From assembly GCF_022605725.1 (NCBI RefSeq), contig NC_065554.1:26927100-26991099 (forward strand): a stretch of DNA of 64,000 bases. Reading direction: 5' to 3'. Below, one piece after another: positions 45,140 through 57,339 of this stretch. Numbering within the stretch: the stretch's first letter is position 1; each line of letters starts with the position of its first letter. Source of the DNA: Anthonomus grandis grandis (taxonomy: Eukaryota > Arthropoda > Insecta > Coleoptera > Curculionidae). The notes under the pieces were generated by a model, which was not told the origin of the DNA, did no database searches, and saw nothing but the letters and a program-made list of their open reading frames with translations. Both the position numbers and the translations under genes were made by a program.

Positions 45140-46400
45140 TAACTTTTTTTTCAGGTAGAGTTTAGACATTAAGGTGTAACTTTGATCAAACCAAATAATT
45201 AAAAAAAAAAGCTTTGGATTCTCTTTTCCATATTTTCCTACCAAATAGAGTTCAATCTTAATTAAAATTTAAGGAAATAATAAAGATCTGAATTTTTCTG
45301 AAAACGAAACCTAGGAGAAAAGTCTTCAATTGTCTGGAACAAAAATGAGCAACTCCAAGTGAATGTTTTAACAGAATAAAGTGCATAAAATGTCTCCAAC
45401 TTTCAGAAAGAAAATGGGAAATATTTACTTTAACTCTCTGGAAAAATTGCAAATCTTGTTAAGCCTGCACAGATAATGATTAGCAGGTTTTAATAAGCAA
45501 GAAATTTCTCCAAATGCCTGAATGAAGAAATAATAATTTTTTTGATGTATCTTAAAGGAATTAAAAATTTCTTTGGCTACTTTGAATAAATCTGCTTAAA
45601 TACGCGGAAGTAATGTTGAACTTCTTTAAGTGGAATAAATGATAATTTGTTTCCAGTCTCTCAACGAAACATATCTTTGAACGGTTTAAATACACAAGTA
45701 ATTAAGAAAATTCGTATTTCACTAGAGTCTATAAAACTTTATTTCAGTCTACTTATTTTCCTCGAACTGTCAATCATATTATCACTTTTATCTATTTGTA
45801 CTTATGTTTCCATACATTGTTTACATTTTCATGAATCCGCGTAATCCCACATTTTCACATCTACTGATAAAATTAATTAAAAGATGTGCATTGTACTAAC
45901 GACTTTAAGTCATCAAAAGCGATTTAATTTTCTTAACTAATCCAAAGAAATATTTTTTTTTAAATGCCTGGAAGAAATGAGAAATTTGAACTGCAAGTGT
46001 CTGGAAAGAAATTAAAGAACTCTTCAAATCTTTAAACGCGTTAAATAAATAAGATATTTCTTCAACTATATCGAAGAGATGAAACATTACCTTAAGTGCT
46101 GAGAAATCTTAAGTCCCTTAGCAGAATAAGACATATTTTTAGCTAGTGTAAATAATGTCTATCTTCAAGCATAGAAGAGAAAAAATATTTTTTTACTAGT
46201 TTTTCTTTTAAAATCACTACTGTGATAAATTTTTCAATAAATTCTTAATATTTGCACATTTTCATAATCGCCTTTAAAATCAATGATGCGATAAACATTT
46301 CTCATTTCCAGGCATTTTTGCCTTGGTTGAAAATTAATATTTAAAAAAAATAAAATTACTACTGCGATAAATAATTTAGCTTTTCCAAAAGATTAAATAA
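45140..46400. repeat. Decayed patch of the CCTGGA motif family
   Basis: Words such as TGTCTGGAACAAAAATGAG, CTCTCTGGAAAAATTGC, TGCCTGGAAGAAATGAG (45965), GTGTCTGGAAAGAAATT and TTTCCAGGCATTTTTG (46306) recur every 50-150 bp with AAATGAGAAAT- and TTCTTTAAR-type fillers. The arrangement resembles 6480-6840 more than the 36-41 kb array. No genes. Confidence 0.5.
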
Positions 46401-46419
46401 GAAAAGCCCGTTAATGGCA

Positions 46420-47280
46420 TCTAAGAACAAAAAAAAAACAAAACCTTCAAAAGATTTTAAATTTTCACTCCGTCACCCTTACCACCCCAACAAATATTAA
46501 CAACCCTTCATTAACGAAACACCCGTGGCCATATGACCGTGAAACAGCGTCGCATTAAATCAGTCTTAGAGGGTCAAAATGGCCAAAATACCACCTATTT
46601 CCAGCCATTAAGTCATTAGTATATTAGAACATAATTTATTACTTTCCATGTACTATCGAGGGGTCGAGATGGTGTCATATGGCACCGTACAATTTTTTTT
46701 TCTTCCGAAAATTGTTTGGAGGGTAGACGTAAGCAATAAGGAACGTAATTACATGCAACACCGTCAGATCCGACAAAAGAGGCAGGTCGCATTCGCATAT
46801 ATATTTACGGAGAGAGCAGCTCTCTTATTGGACTTTGGAAGGTTTTATCAGAAATCCGCGTGAGAAAGACATCTTGGTGATTTGCATACCGTTACTGCTT
46901 TGTCGACTTTATTGAACTCTCCTGACAGGGAAAGAAGCATTTTCGGCATTTGGAAGTTTTGTATTTTTAATGCGGAGGGTAACAAACTGAATTAGTTATG
47001 GGAGTTAAGGGTTTCACTTTTTTTTTGGCAAAGTGAGAATAGGGCTTAAGTAGGTTTCATTTAAATAAATCAGAGTATTTGGGATTTTTTCTGTATGTTA
47101 TTATTCAGTATTTATGTCTTCGAGAAAAAAAAGGTAAAAAGTAGTAAGAAATATCGAGGGTACAGCGGTGGAAGAAATTTATTTATGTGTAGGAATTAGA
47201 GGACATTTTTTATTTGTTCTGAACATAGAACTTGCCTGTAGGTAGTGGATCTTTATCGGAAACTTATTTCGATGAGGCAA
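46420..47280. other. Unique GC-richer DNA
   Basis: The part at 46490-46880 is GC-richer, with overlapping short frames on both strands and no convincing coding signal. No repeats are recognised. Confidence 0.35.
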
Positions 47281-47339
47281 TTAAAGAAATCTTCCTTTTC
47301 CTAGGTACTTAACCTAGGCTTAAGATTTAAAGAAACATT

Positions 47340-47770
47340 TAATTTTTTTCCAGGCACTTAAAAAATTTTAATTTCTCTCAGGCCTATGAGGAATTTTTTA
47401 ATTTGCCTAGATTATCTCATTTCTTTAAGGCACTTGAAGGAAATTAAAAAAAAAAATCGATCCCTCCAAAAATCATTTTTTTTCTCAAAACTTTATTTTT
47501 TTCTACAAAACTAATTTTTTGAAAAGCGCTAAAAATTTTTGAATTATTTCAGGAATATGTATGAAAATTTTCAATTTTTTTTTACTGGTTTTTAAGATAT
47601 GGGTATTTTGTAAAATTTTGAAATAAAAAATCGAATTATTCAAAAAAATTTTTTTTTCTCAAAACTCTCCTAATTTTTCACAAATCGCTGAAATAGGTGT
47701 CTATTATCTAGGCAAATTATCCTTGGAATATGTGCAGAAATATTTAGAAAAGAATTTATTTCTAAATCGC
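47340..47770. repeat. CAGGCA words, then 171-bp satellite relic
   Basis: TTTCCAGGCACTTAAAA (47348) and TCAGGCCTATGAGG belong to the motif family. From about 47470 to 47770 the sequence follows the order of the 171-bp satellite in diverged form: TTTTTTTCTCAAAACT, a GAAAAGCGCTAAAA line, GAATATGTATGAAAATTTTCA, TGGTTTTTAAGATATGGGTATTTTG, then CTCAAAACTC...CACAAATCGCTGAAATAGGTGTCTA. About one and a half units, 34 kb from the main array. Confidence 0.6.
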
Positions 47771-48672
47771 GGCTACCTAGATATAAAAATATGTTATACC
47801 AATTTAAAGCTAATTTTACTATTCATTAAAAAATAAAATAAAATATTGCTGATTGACTCAGGCTGTTGAAAGTTAATCAAGATAGCCTCTTAAGGTTATG
47901 TTTAAAATTTGAGCTTTTTAGGAACTTAAAGAGCTAAAAAATAAATAATCGGTAATCCCTTGATTTTTAAGAAAAAATTTTTTTCAAAACAAACATGAAG
48001 CAGGGAATCAAAATATCTAAAAATATATAGGGTGTTCTATTTAAAAAATCAAAGGTGTTTCCCTTTTTCTATATAAGCTGCAATGTTGAAAATATTTTAG
48101 ACCGTTAGAGCATTGTATGGTTATATTATATATATATGTATGGTATCATGGTTACCAAATTTTCAGAAAAATGCTACGTTCCGTTTTCTATATACGACTA
48201 ATGTATCATCGGTCGTCAATGTACTTCAAATCTTGTATTTTTATTTGCCAGATAATTCAATATTATATTTTTGTTTACATAATATCATACAGTTGTATCT
48301 TATTTGTATATCTGTAATTTAAATAAACATTACTGAAGAAATATTCTTTTTTGCATATGATATAAATGACAATATTCTCCAAAGACATTTTTTTAAAATA
48401 GAAAAAGTGTAAAACTGTTAAGGCCCGGTTGTACAAGCAGTCGTTCAACTTAAGTTCTACTAAACTGCAGTTCTTCGTTGAACGTAGTTCAGAGGTTTGT
48501 ATGTTTGTTCCAGTACAAGTTTAGTTAAACTAGGTTCTATTTAAAGCCTGAAATGGCCACATAAAAAAGAAGAAAAAGAAAAGAAGAACCTAACCTATTC
48601 ATTAAAATTAACTTATTTATTTACTTAGTTGTCCTTTGTCTGTTGCCGATTATTAGTATTTTTTGAATACAA

Positions 48673-48772
48673 CTATTTTGTGCCGCCTTCTTGCTCATCA
48701 TCCGTACTTTCATTGAATTCCGTACTTCCTTCATCTTCATACTCTTCTTCAATATATTTTATATGATTTTGT
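48673..48772 (-). pseudogene. Harbinger-like transposase, possible last exon
   Basis: On the minus strand a TTTCTTTTAG acceptor is followed by an open frame reading QNHIKYIEEEYEDEGS and ending in an acidic DDEQEGGTK before TAG. An acidic tail of this sort is plausible for the transposase C-terminus. The assignment rests on its place inside the element, on the same strand as the N-terminal exon at 50471-50707. Confidence 0.4.
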
Positions 48773-48849
48773 CTAAAAGAAAAAGATTGATGTAATTTTG
48801 TAATATTCCATAATGTAAGCTGTGATACGCTACATATAATAAAAATCTA

Positions 48850-49375
48850 GTTTCGTATAAAAATAATAAAATTTTCTTTTGTACTTTTTCCTGTAGAATT
48901 AAATTATGTAATTAGTTTTTTTAATTATATAAAAATTCAAACATATTAATAAGAATAACTGTAAAATTTACCATGTTAAAAACGATTTTTGACTTTTTTG
49001 CATGTTTTTTTGTTAAAACTGACAAACTAATGATTTTTGCGAAAAATATTTTAAACAAAAGTTGTAGACAATTTGATTTTAAATAATTTTTGTCTCTTGT
49101 ATTTTTTTCGAAAAACAATTATTTTCTATGAAAATCGAGAAAATACGTAAGAATGTGATTGTATTTACACGGTGTACAAAGCCCAACTGTGCCCAATTAA
49201 GTTTCCGGTAAAATAATGATACATAGTTTCTTTTGTATTTTTTTCCGTAGAATCGAATGGTATAATCTGTTTTTTGATTTTTTAACTAATTTAAATAAAT
49301 AATTAACAATTTCTAAAAATTTTATTGCTGTAAAAATCATTTTTTACTTTTTTTGCATTTTTCGACGTTTTTTCA
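48850..49375. repeat. Diverged tandem pair inside the Harbinger element
   Basis: The stretches at about 48850-49015 and 49215-49373 share, in order, TTTCTTTTGTAYTTTTTYC.GTAGAAT, a GTATAAT/TATGTAATTAG-like line, TTTACCATGTTAAAAACGATTTTTGAC or its equivalent, and TTTTTTGCAT. The offset is about 368 bp. This is filler where the transposase core should be. Confidence 0.5.
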
Positions 49376-49982
49376 AATGGGAAGTATATAGTTTCTTTAT
49401 TTCATAAGAAAGTACATGTGAAAACAAAAAAAATTAGCTCCGGATGAACCCTGTACCATGATTTTCTGAAGTACAATTTTCATTTAAAAAAAAACGGTTT
49501 TTTCCGAAAAAAAACCCATATCTCCGAAAGTTGTTAATATTTCGATCTGAAAAAAAATGAGGTTATTTAAGACCTACAAAGGTATATTTTCACAAATTTT
49601 TACAAAGATTGAACTATTTTTGTGAAAAAAAATTAAAATTGAAAAAACGAAAAAACACCGGTTTTTCGCATTTATCTTGGCTATTTTGAGGTTATGTTCA
49701 AAAGTGACCTCTACAAAAATTATAGATTTTCTTATGATCTACAACTTTTCTATTGAACATTTTTCAATTGGACGTCAACTTTCGCAGGAAATTGCAAAAG
49801 AATATTTTTCCACCCCTTTTAACCCCCCCCCCCGAAAACAACCCCCTACTAGCCTATTATTGGATTTTCGTTTTTTTCACTCGTTATGAACCCCTCTACC
49901 AACTCCAACAGTCAGTTTCCGGATAGCAATTTGTGCATTTTTTGATTAAATTTGAGCTAATTCGCCTGGTCTATTATCTGAC

Positions 49983-50320
49983 ATGGAGAAAAAAATTAGG
50001 GCAAGCAATTTCTCTGTGAGAGAAGAAAATGTTCTTATTAATTTAGTAAAGAAATACAAGGAAAGCATAGAATGTAAGAAAACGGATCACAAGAATAATG
50101 AAATTAAAGCAGAGGCCTTGGAGAAAATTTGTCATGAATTTAACAGTGTTCTCGGAGAGCCCCTTAGAACTGTTACATTCCTAAAAAATTGGTATAAGAA
50201 TATCGAAAAAGGGCGAAGCAAAAATTTATAACAATAACTGCAAGCGAGAGTGATATCCATGAAATATTAGGGAGCCAAATTACAGGACTAACATAAAAAT
50301 ATGACGTTGATGCTACTGCA
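49983..50320 (+). pseudogene. Myb/SANT-like gene of the Harbinger element
   Basis: The frame from ATG 49983 to the stop at 50229 gives 82 residues: KIRASNFSVREENVLINLV, then KYKESIECKKTD, then ALEKICHEFNSV and LKNWYKNIEKGRSK. This is the trihelix/Myb-SANT-like DNA-binding domain that accompanies PIF/Harbinger transposases and in active elements helps bring the transposase to the ends. After the stop another frame continues with TITASESDIHEILGSQITGL, then a stop, then KYDVDA. So the gene has lost sequence through a frameshift and a stop. Relatives are usually 200-300 residues. The start is well placed in the element and the DNA-binding part is the best preserved coding piece here. Confidence 0.7.
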
Positions 50321-50470
50321 GGTTTTTTTAATTTGTTTTATATCATTTTTAATCTTAAATATCGTAAAATTTTAAGAATCAATTGTTATTGAGATTGAAT
50401 GCAAAAATGCTGACGATATTCTATTTAAAATCTAAAAGTATTTTTAAAGCCTATAATTAGTGTAATTGAA

Positions 50471-50707
50471 CTAATACAAATCATCGTACTTGTCCGCAAC
50501 AGATGAAATTTGTTCAGAAATTCGATCTACTATGACTCTTACAGCTTGCTTTTCCAACCTAAATCTAGCCTTAAATTCTTTATCATCCCAAATGTTCAAA
50601 TGATCCGGTCTATCCCTGTACACCTCTGATGATCTAGGGTGTACAATTTTATTTACTAATTCCAGAAAATTTTCGTCATGCGTAATATCTTTCCAAATAG
50701 GATCCAT
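50471..50707 (-). pseudogene. Harbinger-like transposase, N-terminal exon
   Basis: On the minus strand the ATG at 50707-50705 opens 78 codons ending at 50471. The text NIWDDKEFKARFRLEKQAV, then RVIVDRISEQIS, matches the start of HARBI1-type transposases, where F..RFRLSKxAV...L precedes the DDE nuclease domain. The frame stops where the catalytic domain should begin. No recognisable DDE region lies further along. It is divergently placed from the right-hand end and convergent with the Myb-like gene, as in two-gene Harbinger elements. Confidence 0.7.
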
Positions 50708-51002
50708 TTTTATATTTATGGTTTATAAACAAAACCTAGGGTACCTAGTAACTAATAAATGAGCACCTCACCAAACACAATAAAGGCGGCTGTATTTACA
50801 TAAATAAAAAATATCAAAATAATATACTAAATATTAATTTAATCTTAAAAACTTGCTTGAACCTCCTTTGAACGCTCTAAATTGGACGTTCAAGATGAAC
50901 TGCAGGTTATCGTTTGAACCAACATTGTACAACGGATTAATTCCGCTGAGCCGGAGATCTTTATGAACTGCTGTTGAACGCCCATTGTACAACCGGGCCT
51001 TA

Positions 51003-52730
51003 TTGGTACAAAGATTTTTTATTTGGTTTTAAAAGTTAAGTTTACAGGTTATATTCTATACATATTTGCCCAATTTAGCAAACCACATCAAATTGCACAA
51101 TTAGCGAGTGTTCTGATGGGTTAAATTTGGAAATTGGGTTTTTTTGTGCAAATTCTTTATATATTTTTTGCAACTTAAAAAATATAAAAAGGAAAATGTG
51201 TATTGATGACAATCTGTTTTAATCGAGTGTGGTAACCATAGATTGTGACATTTAGTAGTTTTCTCAAGTTGGGCCCGTCTTAGAATTTGAATTTCCCGCC
51301 CTTTGTTGAATTCAAATTTAGTGCCGGGTTCGATCACTTCGAACTGGTTGGATAAGTTGCCAATAGTTATGGCTTACAAATGTCAAAATTAGTTCGAACT
51401 ATTGCACCTTCAGTAGAGGTGCAACATTACTTCGCGTTAACAAGGCATTTCTCTATATTTATGTTTTGTGCTCGTAAGCCTCACTTTCGATCCTGCCAAC
51501 GGACCGTCCTCACTCGCAGGACTTTCTCTAGCATCTGAAAACCGCATGCACGGATGCCGAGAAGCGAGAAGAAACCGAATCTCACTTGACAGAAAGGCAG
51601 GAACAAAAATTCCTGCTGGCCCATAAGCCACCAATGAGAACATCCCGGACGCACGAGCGATTGGATCTGCTGGAAGTCGCGGACCTCCCAGGAGGAGGTT
51701 TTCGCGTTTTTCTGTTGTTTTTTTCAATTTTTTTTTTTGTCAATTTTTGGAAAACCCTGTTGTAGGAAATCTCTAGGTTCGGCGGTTATTTAATAGTGAA
51801 GTTGAGTGGCGTCATGGAATTTATTGCTAGATGCGGATTTAGTGGATATTTTAAGGGTTATTGGTGAAGCGTTTAAGAAGGACTTTTATGGGGTTTAAAG
51901 GGTACTTAAGAGATTAAAAAAGTTTTATGATAATTTGGTCTGAAAATTCAAGAAGGCATTATTAAGGCATGTCCAGAGGATATCTCTTGGCATATGATAG
52001 GCATATTCAGGAAATGTCCGAGATTGCAGTATATTTTTATCTTCTATAATATATGCTAGGATATATCATTTAGAAATATATCCGGGCATTTCTAATTATT
52101 TATGCAGGGTGTCAATTTAAAAAGTTTCAATGTGATGTTGGAAAAATGCGGTTTGGAATACCACTCATAGAGATTGGGAAACCATATGTTTGTTAAGAAG
52201 TGAACCTTCCCTAAATGCTCCCACCCCAGCTTTTTTGAAGGTTTATGCTGGATTTGGTAGTGTGGAATTTTTTTTACAAATTTCTTTTATTACAGCACTT
52301 TTCTAGTAGTTCAGCACTTCTTTCGTTAATTCTTGTTAGTAAATTTTATTTTCTTCTTAATAGTTTAAGTTATACGTGAAGTAGCTTACATAATTTGGTT
52401 TATTTTCAGAAAGTTGTTCCAATTTTAGGTAGTTAATAGTAGCAATAAATTCCAATTTTTCTTGTATTTTAGGAATCAGATTCACGCGTTTTCTTTTTCT
52501 ACTTCAAGCCATTAAGACATTATTATTTTATTCCAGGCAGTTGACCATAATTAAAGCAACTAGGAAGTTTTAATTCACTTACATAAAAAAATTCCAATTA
52601 GGAAAAACTAGCCTAAAAATTATTTTAAGGAAAGAGAAGCCAAAAAAAGATTAAAGTTAATAAACATGATATCTAATTAAACAATTCAATTAATTTCTTA
52701 GCTTAAATCATTATTAGAAAACCTATTGAA
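51003..52730. other. Unique DNA with GC-rich patch
   Basis: The part at 51440-51720 is GC-rich and open on both strands (96 codons on -; a similar stretch on + reading RHPCMRF-complement text), so coding is undecided. One TTCCAGGCAGTTGACC word lies at 52532. Words resembling transposon ends (GCAGGGTGTCAA near 52104) have no partner. Confidence 0.3.
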
Positions 52731-52732
52731 CA

Positions 52733-55250
52733 TTTTTTAGTTTTGGCTTCTCTTAATGAGGCCTTCGAGATTGTATGTAAGTTTTCTTGGTTGTATGGGG
52801 CTTAGAGGTGTAACAAATTAAATTATTATCTTAGTGTAAGTAATTGCCTTCCTAATAAAGTTTAATTCAGAATTCTTGCCCGTTCTGATCACGAGAAATC
52901 GACCAGAGACTCTGACCCTAACGTCTCAAGCTAGCACTGACGTCACCCAAAATTCAAACAGCTCTATCTCGAGAACCAAAAATTCCAACGAAATTTTTTA
53001 TACTTCTTTGGGTTGACAATGAAGCAGCCAATAATTTCTTATAATATACTGATTAAGCTAAAATCAATATTTGAAGAGTTATAGAAGATTTTTGAGTTTG
53101 AGCTTTTCTTAATTGAGCCATCGAGATTCTATGCAAGATATCTCGCTTGGTATGGGACTTAGAAAAGTAACAAGCAAAATCGATATTTTAGTATAGATAA
53201 TTATCTTTCTAATAAAGTTTAATTCATAATTCTTGATTGTTCTGATCACGAGAAATCGACCAGAGACTCTGACCCTAACGTCTCAAGCTAGCATTGACGT
53301 CACCCAAAATTCAAACAGCTCTATCTCGAGAACCAAAAATTCCAACGAAATTTTTTATACTTCTTTGGGTTGACAATGAAGCAGCCAATAATTTCTTATA
53401 ATATACTGATTAAGCTAAAATCAATATTTAAAGAGTTATAGAAGATTTTTGAGTTTGAGCTTCTCTTAATTGAGCCATCGAGATTGTATGTAAGATATCT
53501 CGTTTGCTATGGAACTTAGAGAAGTAATAAGTTAAGTCAATATTTTAGTATAGATAATTATCTTCCTAATAAAATTTAATTCAGAATTCTTGCTTGTTCT
53601 GATCATGAGAAATCGACAAAAAACTCTGACCCTCACGTTTCAAGCTAGCACTGACGTCACCCAAAAATCAAACAGTTCTATCTCGAGAACCAAAAATTCC
53701 AACGAAATTTTTTACACTTCTTTGGGTTGACAATGAAGCAGTCAATAATTTTTTATAATATACTGATTAAGCTAAAATCAATATTTGAAGAGTTATAGAA
53801 GATTTTTGAGTTTGAGCTTTTCTTAATTGAGCCATCGAGATTCTATGCAAGATATCTCGCTTGGTATGGGACTTAGAAAAGTAACAAGCAAAATCGATAT
53901 TTTAGTATAGATAATTATCTTTCTAATAAAGTTTAATTCATAATTCTTGATTGTTCTGATCACGAGAAATCGACCAGAGACTCTGACCCTAACGTCTCAA
54001 GCTAGCATTGACGTCACCCAAAATTCAAACAGCTCTATCTCGAGAACCAAAAATTCCAACGAAATTTTTTATACTTCTTTGGGTTGACAATGAAGCAGCC
54101 AATAATTTCTTATAATATACTGATTAAGCTAAAATCAATATTTGAAGAGTTATAGAAGATTTTTGAGTTTGAGCTTCTCTTAATTGAGCCATCGAGATTG
54201 TATGTAAGATATCTCGTTTGCTATGGAACTTAGAGAAGTAATAAGTTAAGTCAATATTTTAGTATAGATAATTATCTTCCTAATAAAATTTAATTCAGAA
54301 TTCTTGACTGTTCTGATCATGAGAAATCGACCAAAAACTCTGACCCTAACGTTTCAAGCTAGCACTGACGTCACCCAAAAATCAAATAGCTCTATCTCGA
54401 GAACCAAAAATTCCAACGAAATTTTTTATACTTCTTTGGGTTGACAATGAAGCAGTCAATAATTTTTTATAATATACTGATTAAGCTAAAATCAATATTT
54501 GAAGAATTATAGAAGATTTTTGAGTTTGAGCTTCTCTTAATTGAGCCATCGAGATTCTATGCAAGATATTTCGCTTGCTATGGGACTTAGAAAAGTAACA
54601 AGCAAAATCGATATTTTAGTATAGATAATTATCTTTCTAATAAAGTTTAATTCAGAATTCTTGCATGTTTTGATCATGAGAAATCGACCAAAAACTGTGA
54701 CCCTAACGTTTCAAGCTAGCACTGACGTTACCCAAAATTCAAACAGCTCTATCTCGAGAATCAAAAATTCCAACGAAATTTTTTATACTTCTTTGGGTTG
54801 ACAATGAAGCAGCCAATAATTTCTTATAATATACTGATTTAGCTAACATCAATATTAAGAATGCTAGGGAAGATTTTTGAGTTTGAGTTTCTCTTAATTG
54901 AGCCATCGAGATTGTATGTAAGATATCTCGTTTGCTATGGGACTTATAATGACCAGTTAAATCAATATTATAGTGACTGTAGATGAATAACTTCTTAATA
55001 AAGTTTATCTCAGGATTCTTGCATGTTCTGATTTTGAAAAATCGACCAAAGTCTCTGAGCCTAATGTCTTAAGTCACACAACATTCAAACAGCCGTATCT
55101 CATAAACCAAAAGTCCCAATTACATTTTTTATGCCTCGTTGGGATGACAATAACTTAGCCAATAATTTTTCATATTACATTAATTCCGATGCAATTAATA
55201 TTAAAAAAGCTATGGAAGATTTTTGAGTTATAGCCTCTCTCAATGGAGTT
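52733..55250 (+). repeat. 357-bp satellite in dimeric arrangement
   Basis: GCTCTATCTCGAGAACC recurs at 52961, 53318, 53675, 54032, 54389 and 54746, exactly 357 bp apart, then in changed form at 55092 (step 346). Two monomer types alternate: one with ATTCTATGCAAGATATCTCGCTTGG (53130, 53844) and one with ATTGTATGTAAGATATCTCGTTTGC (53483, 54197). Units two apart are almost identical, so the real period is 714 bp. Most units hold the CRE palindrome TGACGTCA (first at 52938), which is TGACGTTA in the unit at 54724. The outermost units are the most diverged. Confidence 0.95.
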
Positions 55251-55259
55251 GAAAAACAC

Positions 55260-57140
55260 GATTTAAAAAATACCCAAGGAGGAATAAAATTATTACAATC
55301 CTAAGCTCCTTTTATTGCTAAATCTCGGTCCATTAACACCCATGCATTCATCCAAACTTTTGCATTAAACTATTCCATTATAATCGTCACATCGTATGCT
55401 TTAGTGAATTATGGGATAATAAGCAACGAAATTAACCCATCAAAAAACAAAAATGATTCAAATTTTGCGGTCTCCTCTCTTCAACACCGACCAGATAAGA
55501 TCTCGCTTAGGATCCATCCGTGCGTAAAATGACGGTGTCAAACCCGAATTGTCCGGGAGGCATTCATACGCAAATTTCCGGGATTACCGCACTTCCCGGT
55601 TGTTCCTGTAGGAAGGATGATGCGTGTGTACGTTGCGGCGACGTTGACGAGATCGTTATTTATTGTCATATGTCTCTCGTCCCTCTAGGGGTTTGATAAT
55701 GGTAAACAAAGCCGATTGTGTTATACCGCTCTGGTGTTGGAAATGACAAGTCTGATTAGACGGTTCGATGGGTTTTGATTATGTTGGTACAACTTATATA
55801 AATTAATGCCATTAATTGATAGCCATTTTAGAAGAGAAACAACTTGAGGAAACAGTTTGATAAGAGCAAGTCCCAAGAAATAAAAAATAACTATCCGTCT
55901 CTCTCGGCTTTTTTTTTTACCAATAATAGTAGACAGCAGGTTTATCCTGGAACCCCCCATATGTGGGACTCCTGCGGATTCCAAACGTAAAAGAGCTAAC
56001 TCCCGGAAAATCCCGGATAACATTCGGGATCCCGTTTTATTATCCAATAACGGGGCCAAATATTTCTTTTTCTCGATGTTCGGTATATATTTTCATATTT
56101 TAAGGCTTATTGAAAAAAACAACTGAAGCCAAAGATAGGCATTCTTTTGCCTTCATAATTTTTTTCTAATCCAGTAAATTAAATACAAAAATAAATTTAT
56201 CGTCCAACAAACTCGTTTTCGAAAAGCTCTTCCAGTGTTCGATCCTCGGAAGTTGCTTTTCCTTTATATTTTTTTCCTTCAAGTCGTCATTACTTCCACT
56301 CCATCAGCGCTCTCTTAAACCGATACTGTCCAGTCACTATCCGACGTAGGAAAAATCATCCAGAAGTCTCCGGAAAATCCGGAAAAGGTAGAAAGCACGA
56401 TAAGCCCCGCATTCGCATGTATATATTCAGCACATCAAGCTTAAGTTGGAAGGAAAAAGTCGATAAGGGGGGTCTCTTTCTCGGCAGGCTGTCCCACCCA
56501 GGAAGTCTGTTATGGGGCTCTTTAAGGTGATATATAATGGAATATTTTATTATTTGTGGGGGAGAGATGAAAATATTTCGGGAGTTATATTGTTAGAGAG
56601 GAAATGTGCTATTTTTTTCGTTGATTTAGTATATTTTTATATAATAATAGATTGATATAGTGAACACTTTCGCCATCCTAAATTGTTACTTACAATTCAG
56701 TATTATTTTTAATTTAATTTTAAACTGCATCAGCTTTGGCTCTGATTACTTTCTCACATTATTAATGAGCAATTTTCACTTTGAAAATAACGTTGGAGAT
56801 ATTGCATATCCTGGATTCTTCACACCTTTGAGTTTTAAGGTTTTGCGCTTAGAAACGATTTTTAGTCTTATTTTTTTCCTTACTTTCTTTCCTACATGAG
56901 AAATTTTTTCACAAAAGAATTAATGGTTTATTAGAAATATGCTAAAAACCAAAATTTCTTTTTTGACTGTTCTTTATTGTTTTATTATACTTAAAATATT
57001 TATTTTCATTAATTTCTAATTTATATCTTCATCCCTTTCCTTAGTCATCTTTTATTTCCTTCTTGGGTCCTTTTTTAAATCGTGCTTTTAAACTTTAATG
57101 ATTTTTTTCAAATTTAGATATTAGATATGTCTAATTTGAT
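55260..57140. other. Unique DNA with GC-rich islands
   Basis: The parts at 55490-55700 and 56030-56520 are GC-richer. Open frames at 55721-56059 (-) and 56660-56899 (+) have no recognised domain or splice support. Nothing else is seen. Confidence 0.3.
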
Positions 57141-57149
57141 TGATTTCTA

Positions 57150-57300
57150 GTGATCCAGAAATTCGAGGATTCTCAAATAATCCTTATTGGAAAGACAATT
57201 ATCTGCATTAATATAATCCTAATTTGTAAACTCATACCAAATGAGATATCTGATATTCAAGCTCGAAGGCTCCCTTAAGAGAGGCTTTTACATAATTACA
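57150..57300 (-). repeat. Isolated relic of the 357-bp satellite
   Basis: In reverse orientation to the main array it follows the same order: ATTGGAAAGACAATTATCTG, then ACCAAATGAGATATCTGATATTCAA, then CTCGAAGGCTCCCTTAAGAGAGGC. It is well diverged and about 1.9 kb from the array end. Confidence 0.55.
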
Positions 57301-57339
57301 AATGATTCATCAGCCATTGATTCCGTCTGTTTTTGTTTA

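Larger units (their letters stand above)
48418..51002 (+). mobile_element. PIF/Harbinger-like DNA transposon, inactive
   Basis: The left end GGCCCGGTTGTACAA (from 48422) faces TTGTACAACCGGGCC (to 50999). Both are flanked by TTA (48418-48420 and 51000-51002), the expected three-base target duplication of this superfamily, with one unpaired A at the left end. Subterminal parts share GTTGAACG/CGTTCAAC-like and GAACTGCAG words. Inside are a Myb/SANT-like gene remnant on + (49983-50320) and the first and last parts of the transposase on - (50471-50707 and 48673-48772). The catalytic middle is missing, and about 1.2 kb of other repeat sequence sits in its place. Confidence 0.8.

Noticed and set aside
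51437..51727. 96-codon minus-strand frame in a GC-rich patch
   Set aside because: The opposite strand is also largely open. No domain or splice signals decide between them.
55721..56059. 112-codon minus-strand frame
   Set aside because: No protein-like motif, and it crosses a change in base composition. Not supported as a gene.
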